Below, one piece after another: positions 1 through 8,302 of a stretch of 13,685 nucleotides of DNA. Every line of letters starts with the position of its first letter. Position 1 is the first letter of the stretch. The DNA comes from CAZYTM01 sp964649725 (GTDB lineage Bacteria; Desulfobacterota; Desulfuromonadia; Geobacterales; Geobacteraceae): the NCBI GenBank assembly GCA_964649725.1, contig CAZYTM010000014.1:1-13685 (forward strand), written 5' to 3'. The notes beneath the pieces were generated by a model, which was not told where the DNA came from, made no database searches, and was given only the letters and a program-made list of their open reading frames with translations. A program made the position numbers and the translations under genes.

Positions 1-1525
<1,525 letters not shown>

Positions 1526-1543
1526 TAAAAAATTAAACCGGAA

Positions 1544-1566
1544 GGGGGGTGGCAACCCCACCCCCC
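1544..1566 (+). other. G/C-rich hairpin in 23S-5S spacer
   Basis: GGGGGGTGG (1544-1552) pairs perfectly with CCACCCCCC (1558-1566) across a 5-nt loop. There is no T-run after it, so it does not look like a terminator. It lies about 20 nt past the 23S 3' end and may shield or guide processing of the precursor; that role is inferred. Confidence 0.6.
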
Positions 1567-1625
1567 GACCATTAAATCAATCAACCTACACAAATCTAAA
1601 TATGCAATTGACGAGATAGATTCGG

Positions 1626-1702
1626 GAACTGTGAACTGTGAACGGGGAACTGTAAAGTCTAAAGCTTTTACTGATCCCAGATCCCAGATCCCAGATCCCA
1701 GC
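1626..1702 (+). repeat. Heptad-phased tandem repeat array
   Basis: The 77 bases split into eleven consecutive 7-mers. The first four are GAACTGT, GAACTGT, GAACGGG and GAACTGT. Three degenerate units follow (AAAGTCT, AAAGCTT, TTACTGA), then TCCCAGA three times and TCCCAGC. Two different heptamer families thus share one unbroken 7-base phase. The array sits in transcribed rRNA spacer directly before 5S. I recall similar dispersed heptamer microsatellites in deltaproteobacterial genomes, but cannot verify this here. Confidence 0.85.
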
Positions 1703-1706
1703 GAGT

Positions 1707-1826
<120 letters not shown>

Positions 1827-1834
1827 TTTTATTC

Positions 1835-1875
1835 AAAGAGCCCCTGTTTCTAATCTGAAACAGGGGCTCTTTTTT
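1835..1875 (+). terminator. Intrinsic terminator of the rRNA operon
   Basis: A perfect 16-bp stem (1835-1850 with 1857-1872) with a 6-nt loop TAATCT runs into a T tract (1870-1875), about 9 nt after 5S. It should end the rRNA transcript. On the opposite strand only a short T-run follows, so it would be a weaker stop for the convergent kinase gene, for which no separate terminator is visible. Confidence 0.93.
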
Positions 1876-1909
1876 ACTTAAATAGATTTAAGAAATAGTT
1901 AAGGGGGGA

Positions 1910-4147
1910 CTAATTTTCATTACTCACAGGTAATTCAATTATGAACTTAGTCCCTTTGGGATTATTATCCTTAACACGAATGAAACCATGATGATCTGTG
2001 ATAATTGTATTGACAATGGCAAGACCTAGACCAGTGCCTGTTTTTTTTGTTGAAAAATATGGTTCAAATAGCCTAGGACGGTCTTCATGAGATATCCCAT
2101 GACCGGTATCAGCCATTATGCATGTTACTAATTGAAGTTCGCTATTGTATTTTGTTTCGATAGTTACTGTGCCATCGCCATCAATAGCAGCAACTGCATT
2201 ATCTAAAAGATTTATAATTACACGTTTTATCTGGTCTCTATCAAGTTGTAAAGATGGGATAGTCTCATCAATGTCAAGTGAAAAGACGATATTTCGATGT
2301 GCCTCCTGGTAAAGAGTAATTGCCTCACGAATGATATCGTTTAGATTATTTGGAGATGGTTGTGCGGTAGGCATACGAGCAAATTTAGAGAACTCATCTA
2401 CTAGAGTTTTTAATTCATCCACCGATTTAATTATCATTGCTGTACATTCATCAAAAATCTGCTCACCATCGCTAAAACTGGCAAGATAACGTTTTCGTAG
2501 TCTCTGCGCTGATAATTGTATTGGAGTTAAAGGATTTTTTATCTCATGGGCGATGCGTCTTGCTACCTCACGCCAAGCAGCCATTCTTTGGGCGCGTATT
2601 AGTTGGGTCAAATTGTCAAATACCACGACAGTACCCATAAACTCGTTGTTCTCATCTTTCAATACACTCAAATTGATCAAAAGGGTTAGTTTCCCCTCTT
2701 TTAGTGGTACAGTTACTTGTTTGCTTATGGAATCATGTTTACCAAGAACAATGTCTCTCAATATATCCTTTACAATGTCTAGCTGTGCTGGGCGTAAAAT
2801 TTCCCTGAAATTGTGTCCAAGTACTTGATTGGTGTTTATATTCAGTAAACGCTCTGCTGCTTTATTGACAGTTGTAAGAATACCAGATTTATCGACCGAA
2901 ATCACGCCAGCACTGACATTTTTCAATACTATTTCCATATAACGACGTCGCTGTTCAAGCTCAAAATTACTTCTAGTCAATTCGACATTCGTAGCATTAA
3001 GAATCTGTTGATTGTTGCGTAGGTCCTCAGTCATTTTATTAAATGACTTGATTAGAAGACCGATTTCATCGTCACCCTGTTCGCCAAGGTGAATATCAAG
3101 ATTTCCTTCAGCTACCTGTCGAGTTGCTTCAGCAAGTTCCATAATAGGCGTAGTAAGACTTTTAGCAAGATAAATCCCAAAACGTACCGCCATAAAAATA
3201 ATAACCATAGTTATCAAAAACAAGGTAAGGATATAACCAGTTGTGATGGGATTTTTGAGGATTTTTAACTGTTTGAATTCGTGATAAGATGCTGATATCT
3301 CTTTCATTTTGCTGACAAGAGAATAGGGTACATAATAATTAACAACCACTACTCCGACAATATCGTCTGCTTTCCAATTTGATCGAATTGGCACAATGCC
3401 ACGAATGAGATCTGCTTTCCCGATTGAATTGACTCGAGTGAACTCCTGACCACGTAATGCAACATTGATATCTTCAGAGGATGGATTTGTGAATTCACTA
3501 AGTGGGAGTTTTGGGTTGGCGGCACGAACCAATTCTTCACGTTGAGAAGAAAAAACTTCGACTACGCCAAGATTGTATTCTTGCTGTTTCTGTTTTATCA
3601 AAAATTTTAGCCGTGGAAGGTTCTCCTCATTGATCAGTTTTTGTTGTTTTATAATAGAACTAATTTGCTGACCGTAATAGAGCGCATTGGCAGCTGAAGT
3701 TTTATAGTAAGTTTGGGCAACTTCCATTGACTCATCAAGAGATGTTTCTACCTGTTTGTTGAACCAATTTTGAATGCTGTTAGATATGAAACCTGCTGAT
3801 ACAAAAAAAAGCAGCATTGTGGGGACCAGGGAAAGTCCAACAAAAGCGAGCACCAGTTTGGTCCTTAAGCGAGCTCCAAGAAGATTCTGGCGGCGTTCCA
3901 TGAGCAATTTGGCAATGTTTCGGAATACAAGGTATAGTAAAAGTATTATGAGGAGAATAATAACATTTATGATGCCGAAAATGAGGATGTTATTCCCCAT
4001 AGGGACTTCAGAACTAAGTTTAGAGAGATGAATTTCTGCTCCGGTTAGAGCTATAATCAGAAACAAAGATACAACTACTATTAATGCTTCACGTTTTCTT
4101 TTACGGAGTTCTGTTGGAGAAAGCCTCGCTTTTTGCTGATGTAACAT
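1910..4147 (-). CDS. NtrY-like membrane sensor histidine kinase (orphan)
   Basis: A 745-aa inner-membrane histidine kinase of the NtrY type, expected to sense a signal through its membrane/periplasmic part and phosphorylate an NtrX-type response regulator. Hydrophobic segments lie near residues 21-40, 54-75, 97-120 and 302-322, with a presumed periplasmic sensor between the last two. Then follow HAMP (about 325-378), PAS (about 400-510) and HisKA, with phospho-acceptor His534 in RRIAHEIKNPLTP. The ATPase domain has an N box (NLLDNAVAA, 646-654), G1 (DTGHG, 680-684), an F box (FEPYF, 694-698) and G2 (GTGLGLA, 704-710). All catalytic motifs are intact. AAGGA lies 5 nt before the ATG. The gene ends convergent with the 5S gene, so no ntrX follows, unlike most ntrYX pairs. 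Its signal and partner cannot be read from sequence. Confidence 0.9.
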   Translation of the reverse strand: MLHQQKARLSPTELRKRKREALIVVVSLFLIIALTGAEIHLSKLSSEVPMGNNILIFGIINVIILLIILLLYLVFRNIAKLLMERRQNLLGARLRTKLVLAFVGLSLVPTMLLFFVSAGFISNSIQNWFNKQVETSLDESMEVAQTYYKTSAANALYYGQQISSIIKQQKLINEENLPRLKFLIKQKQQEYNLGVVEVFSSQREELVRAANPKLPLSEFTNPSSEDINVALRGQEFTRVNSIGKADLIRGIVPIRSNWKADDIVGVVVVNYYVPYSLVSKMKEISASYHEFKQLKILKNPITTGYILTLFLITMVIIFMAVRFGIYLAKSLTTPIMELAEATRQVAEGNLDIHLGEQGDDEIGLLIKSFNKMTEDLRNNQQILNATNVELTRSNFELEQRRRYMEIVLKNVSAGVISVDKSGILTTVNKAAERLLNINTNQVLGHNFREILRPAQLDIVKDILRDIVLGKHDSISKQVTVPLKEGKLTLLINLSVLKDENNEFMGTVVVFDNLTQLIRAQRMAAWREVARRIAHEIKNPLTPIQLSAQRLRKRYLASFSDGEQIFDECTAMIIKSVDELKTLVDEFSKFARMPTAQPSPNNLNDIIREAITLYQEAHRNIVFSLDIDETIPSLQLDRDQIKRVIINLLDNAVAAIDGDGTVTIETKYNSELQLVTCIMADTGHGISHEDRPRLFEPYFSTKKTGTGLGLAIVNTIITDHHGFIRVKDNNPKGTKFIIELPVSNEN

Positions 4148-4231
4148 TATTATCCTTGCCCATGGTTAAATGATTTCAATATACTAACTCTAGCTGAAAT
4201 AGGATAGAATGGCAAGAGCATGCACAAGTAC

Positions 4232-4262
4232 AAAAAAAAGCAGCCTTGAAGGCTGCTTTTTT
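4232..4262 (-). terminator. Intrinsic terminator downstream of lpxC
   Basis: GCAGCC (4240-4245) pairs with GGCTGC (4251-4256), and the stem extends through A/T pairs (4234-4239 with 4257-4262). Read on the minus strand it follows the lpxC stop by about 20 nt and runs into eight T residues. T-runs on both sides make it potentially bidirectional. It separates lpxC from the kinase gene, which therefore needs its own promoter within 4148-4233. Confidence 0.85.
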
Positions 4263-4282
4263 AAGGGTGTGGCATTAAGTAA

Positions 4283-5203
4283 TTAAGCTTCTGACCAGAC
4301 AAGTTCGGGGAAAGTTAATGGGAAAGCTGATCTGTTTTCGTCAGGATTGGAGAATTCGACTATTTTCCAGCAGTCTGTGCGAGACAGGAGTTCCTTAATA
4401 ATTTTATAATTCAGATCGTGCCCAGATTTGGTAGCTTTAACGTGACCAATTATATGATACCCCGCAAGATTCATATCCCCAATAACATCAAGTATTTTAT
4501 GCCGAACAAATTCATCTTCATAGCGCAACCCTTCAGGGTTCAGAATCCCATTTTCACCAATTACCACAGCGTTATCAAGAGAACCGCCTCTGGCAAGGCC
4601 ATTGGCCTTGAGCAGTTCTACTTCTGAGAGAAATCCGAAAGTCCTTGCTGATGCTATATCTCGGCTGAATGATTCAGTTGAGAAACGCATACTGCGGAAC
4701 TGGTGGTTTATTGACGTATGGTTGAAAACCATGTCAAAAGAGATACGAAAATATCTTGAAGGTATAATAGTAATCTTCTTGTCACCTTCAATAAGACATA
4801 CCGGCTTTTTGACTACTAGATATTTACGCGGTTTGTTGAGAATTGTTACCCCGACTTTATTTATTTCATCTATAAAAGGTTGCGCACTACCATCCAAAAT
4901 TGGTATTTCAGAGCCATTGATATCTACATGAATATTATCGATATCGCAACCGCGCAGTGCAGCCATTATATGTTCAATTGTGGCAACAACAGCGTTCCCC
5001 TTACCAATAGTGGTGGAAAGCCTCGTGTTTACTACATTGTCAGTGCATGCTTCGATAGACACCGGTGGGGCCATGTCAACCCGGTGGAAAACTATACCAT
5101 TTCCTGAAGCAGCAGGGCGAAGGGTTACGGTGCATTCTTTACCGGTGTGTAAGCCGACCCCCGTTAAGGATACTTTGTTCTTAATAGTTTTTTGAAAGCC
5201 CAT
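4283..5203 (-). CDS. lpxC: UDP-3-O-acyl-N-acetylglucosamine deacetylase LpxC
   Basis: LpxC catalyses the committed step of lipid A synthesis, zinc-dependent removal of acetate from UDP-3-O-acyl-GlcNAc in the cytoplasm. The 306-aa product has the family's usual length. It carries catalytic Glu77 and zinc ligand His78 in TIEHIMAAL, the other zinc ligands in HKILDVIGD (His235, Asp239), and the general-acid histidine His262 in SGHDLN. The NHTSINHQ motif is at 161-168. The start was set at 5203 (MGFQKTIKNKVSLTGVGLH), because AGGAG sits just upstream and family members begin here; a frame start at 5242 has no good ribosome binding site. Terminators on both sides and a promoter-like sequence near 5303-5332 suggest it is transcribed alone, not with ftsZ-type division genes as in many proteobacteria. 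Confidence 0.97.
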   Translation of the reverse strand: MGFQKTIKNKVSLTGVGLHTGKECTVTLRPAASGNGIVFHRVDMAPPVSIEACTDNVVNTRLSTTIGKGNAVVATIEHIMAALRGCDIDNIHVDINGSEIPILDGSAQPFIDEINKVGVTILNKPRKYLVVKKPVCLIEGDKKITIIPSRYFRISFDMVFNHTSINHQFRSMRFSTESFSRDIASARTFGFLSEVELLKANGLARGGSLDNAVVIGENGILNPEGLRYEDEFVRHKILDVIGDMNLAGYHIIGHVKATKSGHDLNYKIIKELLSRTDCWKIVEFSNPDENRSAFPLTFPELVWSEA

Positions 5204-5302
5204 GATAGACTCCTGGCATAAATCAGTGCATTTGCTTTTCATAGAAGTCTAGCAAGAGAAGGGCCAATCAATATAGAGTTTTGTTGAAAAAAATAAATAA
5301 TA

Positions 5303-5332
5303 ATTATAGCTGGTTAGTGGGTGGGGTGATAA
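5303..5332 (-). promoter_or_regulatory. Putative sigma70-type promoter for lpxC
   Basis: On the minus strand TTATCA (5327-5332) and a perfect TATAAT (5303-5308) are 18 bp apart, giving a leader of about 90 nt to the lpxC ATG. It lies after the ubiB terminator, where a promoter is needed. The sequence match is the only support. Confidence 0.45.
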
Positions 5333-5372
5333 CAATGGGAGGAGTCCATTTTTTTTGTAGTAATATCAACAC

Positions 5373-5397
5373 AAAAAAATGTTGCATAATCGCAACA
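5373..5397 (-). terminator. Intrinsic terminator downstream of ubiB
   Basis: Immediately after the ubiB stop codon, read on the minus strand, TGTTGC and GCAACA (5392-5397 and 5380-5385) form a 6-bp stem with a 6-nt loop, followed by seven T residues (5379-5373). The stem is short but the T tract is strong and well placed. Confidence 0.7.
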
Positions 5398-5398
5398 G

Positions 5399-7084
5399 TT
5401 ACAGCCGTCCTGATCGCAGAATAGCTATAACCCACCAAAGTCCAATCATGCCTGCAATGGAATAGCCTAGAAAGGCAAATACAGGGAAGCCAAATAACAG
5501 TGGTCCTTTGTTGATCTGCATAATTAACGAGGAGCCGACAATCAGAGCCGCAATAATTAGGCTTGAAGAAAGGCGGTTTATTGATTTATCCAACTCGCTG
5601 ATAAATCGATCAAGACCACGATGTTCAAGTTCAATTTTAAATTTGTTGCGATTAATTCGATAGAGGAGTTCCTTTAGGTCACGAGGGAGATGTTTGATGA
5701 AATTAATGATGCCGAGCAGATGATCACTAAAATCTTTGGCAATGTGACCAGGTGATACCCGTTCCTTGAGAGCTTTTTCAATGAATGGTCGGAGATGTTC
5801 CACCATATTGAAATTAGGATCTAGTTCTCGACCCATGCCTTCAATTGTTACAAGTGCCTTTGCAAGTAGCATGGTGTCTGGGTGAAATCTGATATGATAT
5901 AATGTAATTATTTCAATAAACTCCATTAGAGCTTTGCCAACTTGAATTTCATTCAGAGGTATCTCGAAGTAATTATCGATGAATTCTCCCAAATCGCGCT
6001 TCAGTGCTCTGGTATTCAGTGAGTCAGAAATATCGCCAGAATAAATCAGGTGGGAAATTATTTCATCCATGTCTTGTTTTATGGTCGCAAGCAGTATGTC
6101 AAGCAGGTAGCTTTTTAGGGAGTGGTCAAGTTTTCCTACCATGCCGTAATCTAGCAAACAGATTATATTGTTTGGAAGAATAAGAACATTGCCTGGATGG
6201 GGGTCGCCATGGAAAAAACCATGTACAAGAACCATCTTGAGGAAAGCATCTGCTCCTCGCCGAGCAATTAATTGTCTGTCTAGGCCTGCTAAGGTTAGTG
6301 CCTGATGATCAGACACTTTGATACCGTCAATATATTCTAAGGTCAGAACCCCATTTGCTGTTGTGCTCCAGAATACTTTGGGGAAATAGAGGGTAGGGTC
6401 ACCACTAAAATTTGCTGCAATCTTTTCTATAGTTCGTCCTTCTCTAGGGAAATCCATCTCGCGACGGATGGTCCTGGCAAACTCTCTTACTAGGCCAACC
6501 GGATCATAAATGTCACTCCCAGGCAGATGGCGTTCAGCTAGCATAGCTAGACCCATCATAACATCTATATCAGTCTCTATCAAATCGACCACACCAGGTC
6601 TGCGAACCTTTATAACCACATCTTCTCCTGTGAGAAGTCGGGCTCTATGTACCTGGGCTATGGATGCTGCAGCTAGGGGAATTGGCTCGAAATAGGTGAA
6701 TATCTCTTCTATCTCATAGCCAAGTTCTGCTTTTATCTGTTGTCGAACATCTTCGTAGGAAAATGAAGGGACGCAGTCTTGGAGTTTGGCAAATTCCGCT
6801 AAGTAAATTTTGGGGACAACATCAGGTCTGGTTGATAATAGCTGCCCGAGCTTGATAAAAGTTGGGCCAAGTGATTCAAATGCTAGACGCATCCTTTCAG
6901 CAGGGCCAAGGTTGGCAAGTTTCGATTCTTCACGACGAAACAGTCGCCTGCTCCTCGCCACCACATCCGATAAATTTAGGTATTCCAGAAAATGATCAAA
7001 GCCATAAGTAAAGAATACCTTGATTATGTGACGATATCGCTTGATGCTACGGATATTACGATTAATTTGGAGCAGATTCATCAT
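5399..7084 (-). CDS. ubiB: UbiB/AarF (ABC1/ADCK) family atypical kinase
   Basis: A 561-aa member of the UbiB/COQ8 protein-kinase-like family, whose members support quinone synthesis or membrane lipid homeostasis, probably by ATPase action at the membrane. Family signatures in order: KxGQ (FIKLGQLLSTRPD, Lys78-Gln81), the Ala-rich nucleotide loop AAAS (138-141), the VVIKV lysine (Lys159), ExD (Glu209-Asp211), HGDPHPGN (292-299) and DYG in place of DFG (312-314). Two membrane segments close the protein (about 508-524 and 530-556), as in E. coli UbiB. The start codon overlaps the upstream stop (ATGA, 7084-7081), implying coupled translation; a second ATG follows at once. Desulfuromonadales generally use menaquinone, so the ubiquinone-based name may mislead. 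A terminator follows the stop. Confidence 0.92.
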   Translation of the reverse strand: MMNLLQINRNIRSIKRYRHIIKVFFTYGFDHFLEYLNLSDVVARSRRLFRREESKLANLGPAERMRLAFESLGPTFIKLGQLLSTRPDVVPKIYLAEFAKLQDCVPSFSYEDVRQQIKAELGYEIEEIFTYFEPIPLAAASIAQVHRARLLTGEDVVIKVRRPGVVDLIETDIDVMMGLAMLAERHLPGSDIYDPVGLVREFARTIRREMDFPREGRTIEKIAANFSGDPTLYFPKVFWSTTANGVLTLEYIDGIKVSDHQALTLAGLDRQLIARRGADAFLKMVLVHGFFHGDPHPGNVLILPNNIICLLDYGMVGKLDHSLKSYLLDILLATIKQDMDEIISHLIYSGDISDSLNTRALKRDLGEFIDNYFEIPLNEIQVGKALMEFIEIITLYHIRFHPDTMLLAKALVTIEGMGRELDPNFNMVEHLRPFIEKALKERVSPGHIAKDFSDHLLGIINFIKHLPRDLKELLYRINRNKFKIELEHRGLDRFISELDKSINRLSSSLIIAALIVGSSLIMQINKGPLLFGFPVFAFLGYSIAGMIGLWWVIAILRSGRL

Positions 7085-7395
7085 TGAGCGCTCGATTGCC
7101 CCTCGTTGCAGCGATTTTCCAGCTCAGCTACCCGTTTTTGCAGTCGATCAAATTCCTCGCGTGGGACAAGGCCGACTCTTTCGATGGTCCTTTTCACTTC
7201 AGCTTCAGCGATTTCTGCTATTTTTGCTTTGCTGTCCTTTGCAAGTACCTGTATTTTTTCCAGCAAAGCTTTACCCTCATCTTCGCTTATTTTGTACTTG
7301 TCCTTTAAATCTTTTATAAATTCTTCAGCCATTTTTTGCGATACAGAGACAGCTCCAAGACCAGTCAATAATGCCTTTTCCAGCATTTCAAACAT
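7081..7395 (-). CDS. Phasin/UbiK-like coiled-coil protein
   Basis: A 104-aa, charged, helical protein with no signal peptide. An amphipathic N-terminal helix (residues 1-18) is followed by a Lys/Glu-rich coiled-coil stretch (about 20-70). The tail GLVPREEFDRLQKRVAELE (75-93) resembles the C-terminal coiled coil of BMFP/UbiK (YqiC) and of phasin-like proteins. UbiK is an accessory factor of ubiquinone synthesis, while phasins coat polyhydroxyalkanoate granules; the sequence alone does not decide between them. A strong ribosome binding site (TAAGGAGG, 5 nt before ATG) and the ATGA overlap with ubiB suggest a stoichiometric partner of UbiB. No granule genes are nearby, which favours the UbiB-linked reading. 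This is inference from motif and context. Confidence 0.75.
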   Translation of the reverse strand: MFEMLEKALLTGLGAVSVSQKMAEEFIKDLKDKYKISEDEGKALLEKIQVLAKDSKAKIAEIAEAEVKRTIERVGLVPREEFDRLQKRVAELENRCNEGQSSAQ

Positions 7396-7479
7396 GAGAA
7401 CCTCCTTAATTGCAAAATTGATGTTGCTCTTTGTTGATAAAGTACCAGAAACCTTCTGAATTACAAGCAGACAAGCAGT

Positions 7480-7507
7480 AATGTATCAATGTAAACATAA
7501 ATGTCAA
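7480..7507 (-). promoter_or_regulatory. Putative promoter for the phasin-like/ubiB pair
   Basis: On the minus strand a perfect TTGACA (7502-7507) is followed after 16 bp by TACATT (7480-7485). The -35 box overlaps the stop codon of the upstream DUF2905 gene. The 108-nt gap to the next gene, unusual for this otherwise tight cluster, fits an internal promoter. The direct repeat ACAAGCAG lies just downstream (7463-7470 and 7471-7478). Confidence 0.45.
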
Positions 7508-7716
7508 CGCCGGAAGAGCCAGAAGAGTAGCGATAGGAGCAGCGAAATCAGTAAGCATGTAGCAATTGGGAAATAAAAAGAGAAATTGTTTCGCTTTATA
7601 ATAATATCTCCAGGCAAGCGACCAAGCCAAGTGATTTTACCGGCGAAGGAGAAGAGGATGCCTATGGCAACAATAAGAAAACCTATAATTATAAGAGTTT
7701 TGCCAAACCCGGTCAT
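7504..7716 (-). CDS. DUF2905 small membrane protein
   Basis: A 70-aa integral membrane protein with two predicted transmembrane helices (about 7-25 and 50-68). The connecting loop carries the family signature WLGRLPGDI (30-38) followed by FSFYFP (45-50). These match DUF2905, a short conserved family of unknown function. The ATG at 7716 was chosen because GGAG lies 8 nt upstream and the protein then begins like family members; a TTG at 7743 is an unlikely alternative. It is the last gene of the yebC-ruv cluster, 50 nt after queH. No function can be assigned. Confidence 0.85.
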   Translation of the reverse strand: MTGFGKTLIIIGFLIVAIGILFSFAGKITWLGRLPGDIIIKRNNFSFYFPIATCLLISLLLSLLFWLFRR

Positions 7717-7766
7717 GGTAAATCTCCAAGCAAACACAACCAAAAAGTAGGGTTAATATATCAATT

Positions 7767-8300
7767 CTATTGTCTATTAAGGTACCTTTCCTTTTCGCTG
7801 TAAATGCAACCACAATATTGCTGCCTATAGAGCCCCATCTCTTTGGAGAGCTTTATCCCTTGCTGCCACCCTTGACGAAAATCGACATAGTAAAATTTTA
7901 CCCCGTATTTAGAGCCGAATTCTTCACCAAAAGAGCGAATAGTTTCATGTTGTTGATAACGGCTATAAAGAAGAGATGAGCTAAATCCGGAATAGCCGAG
8001 TTCTGCAGAAGCCTTGGCGGTTGCCTCTAATCTTGATGCATAACAGTACCGGCAACGGAATTCTGGTGATGTAGCAACGGTTGCCAAAAACTCTTCCAAA
8101 AGATATTCATCGCGGAAGATAACATCTAGCTTTGCTTTTGCAGCAAAATCACGCACAGTGTCGAGTCTGCGGCGGTACTCTTGGTATGGGTGAATGTTGT
8201 GGTTGAAGAAAAAACCGGTTGTCGGTATCCCATTGGCGCGTAGCTCCTGCAATGGGTAGATTGCGCATGGTGCGCAACAGATATGCAACAGTACTTTCAT
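7767..8300 (-). CDS. queH: Epoxyqueuosine reductase QueH
   Basis: QueH (formerly DUF208) reduces epoxyqueuosine to queuosine, the last step of making this modified base at the wobble position of GUN-anticodon tRNAs; it is the non-cobalamin alternative to QueG. The 177-aa protein has the family cysteines: the N-terminal HICCAPC (Cys8, Cys9, Cys12), the central CRYC (Cys83, Cys86) and the C-terminal YCGC (Cys163, Cys165), which bind an iron-sulfur cluster and a further iron. The motif FFFNHNIHPYQEYRRR (30-45) is also typical. It starts 2 nt after the Hda-like gene's stop, so translation is probably coupled. No other queuosine gene or preQ1 riboswitch is seen here; those genes must lie elsewhere. 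Confidence 0.94.
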   Translation of the reverse strand: MKVLLHICCAPCAIYPLQELRANGIPTTGFFFNHNIHPYQEYRRRLDTVRDFAAKAKLDVIFRDEYLLEEFLATVATSPEFRCRYCYASRLEATAKASAELGYSGFSSSLLYSRYQQHETIRSFGEEFGSKYGVKFYYVDFRQGWQQGIKLSKEMGLYRQQYCGCIYSEKERYLNRQ

Positions 8301-8302
8301 GT

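Larger units (their letters stand above)
1526..1706 (+). other. 23S-5S internal transcribed spacer
   Basis: About 180 nt separate 23S from 5S, with no tRNA. The spacer holds a very G/C-rich hairpin (1544-1566) and then a repeat array built on a 7-base period (1626-1702) that stops four bases before the 5S start. This stretch should be transcribed and removed during rRNA maturation. Confidence 0.85.

Noticed and set aside
1674..1701. CRISPR-like repeats
   Set aside because: The units are 7 bases long and contiguous, without spacers.
1526..1706. tRNA gene in the 23S-5S spacer
   Set aside because: No cloverleaf or TTCRA-type T-loop could be found; the spacer is hairpin plus repeats.
4214..4229. 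Possible sigma54 (-24/-12) promoter before the NtrY-like gene
   Set aside because: On the minus strand TGTGCATGCTCTTGCC has the TTGC element, but the -24 GG is lost (GT), so the match is too weak.
5204..5242. N-terminal extension of LpxC by 13 residues
   Set aside because: The internal ATG at 5203 has the ribosome binding site and matches the usual LpxC N-terminus.
7406..7630. 74-codon minus-strand frame overlapping the DUF2905 gene
   Set aside because: It is a different frame over a recognised family and has no supporting motif or ribosome binding site.
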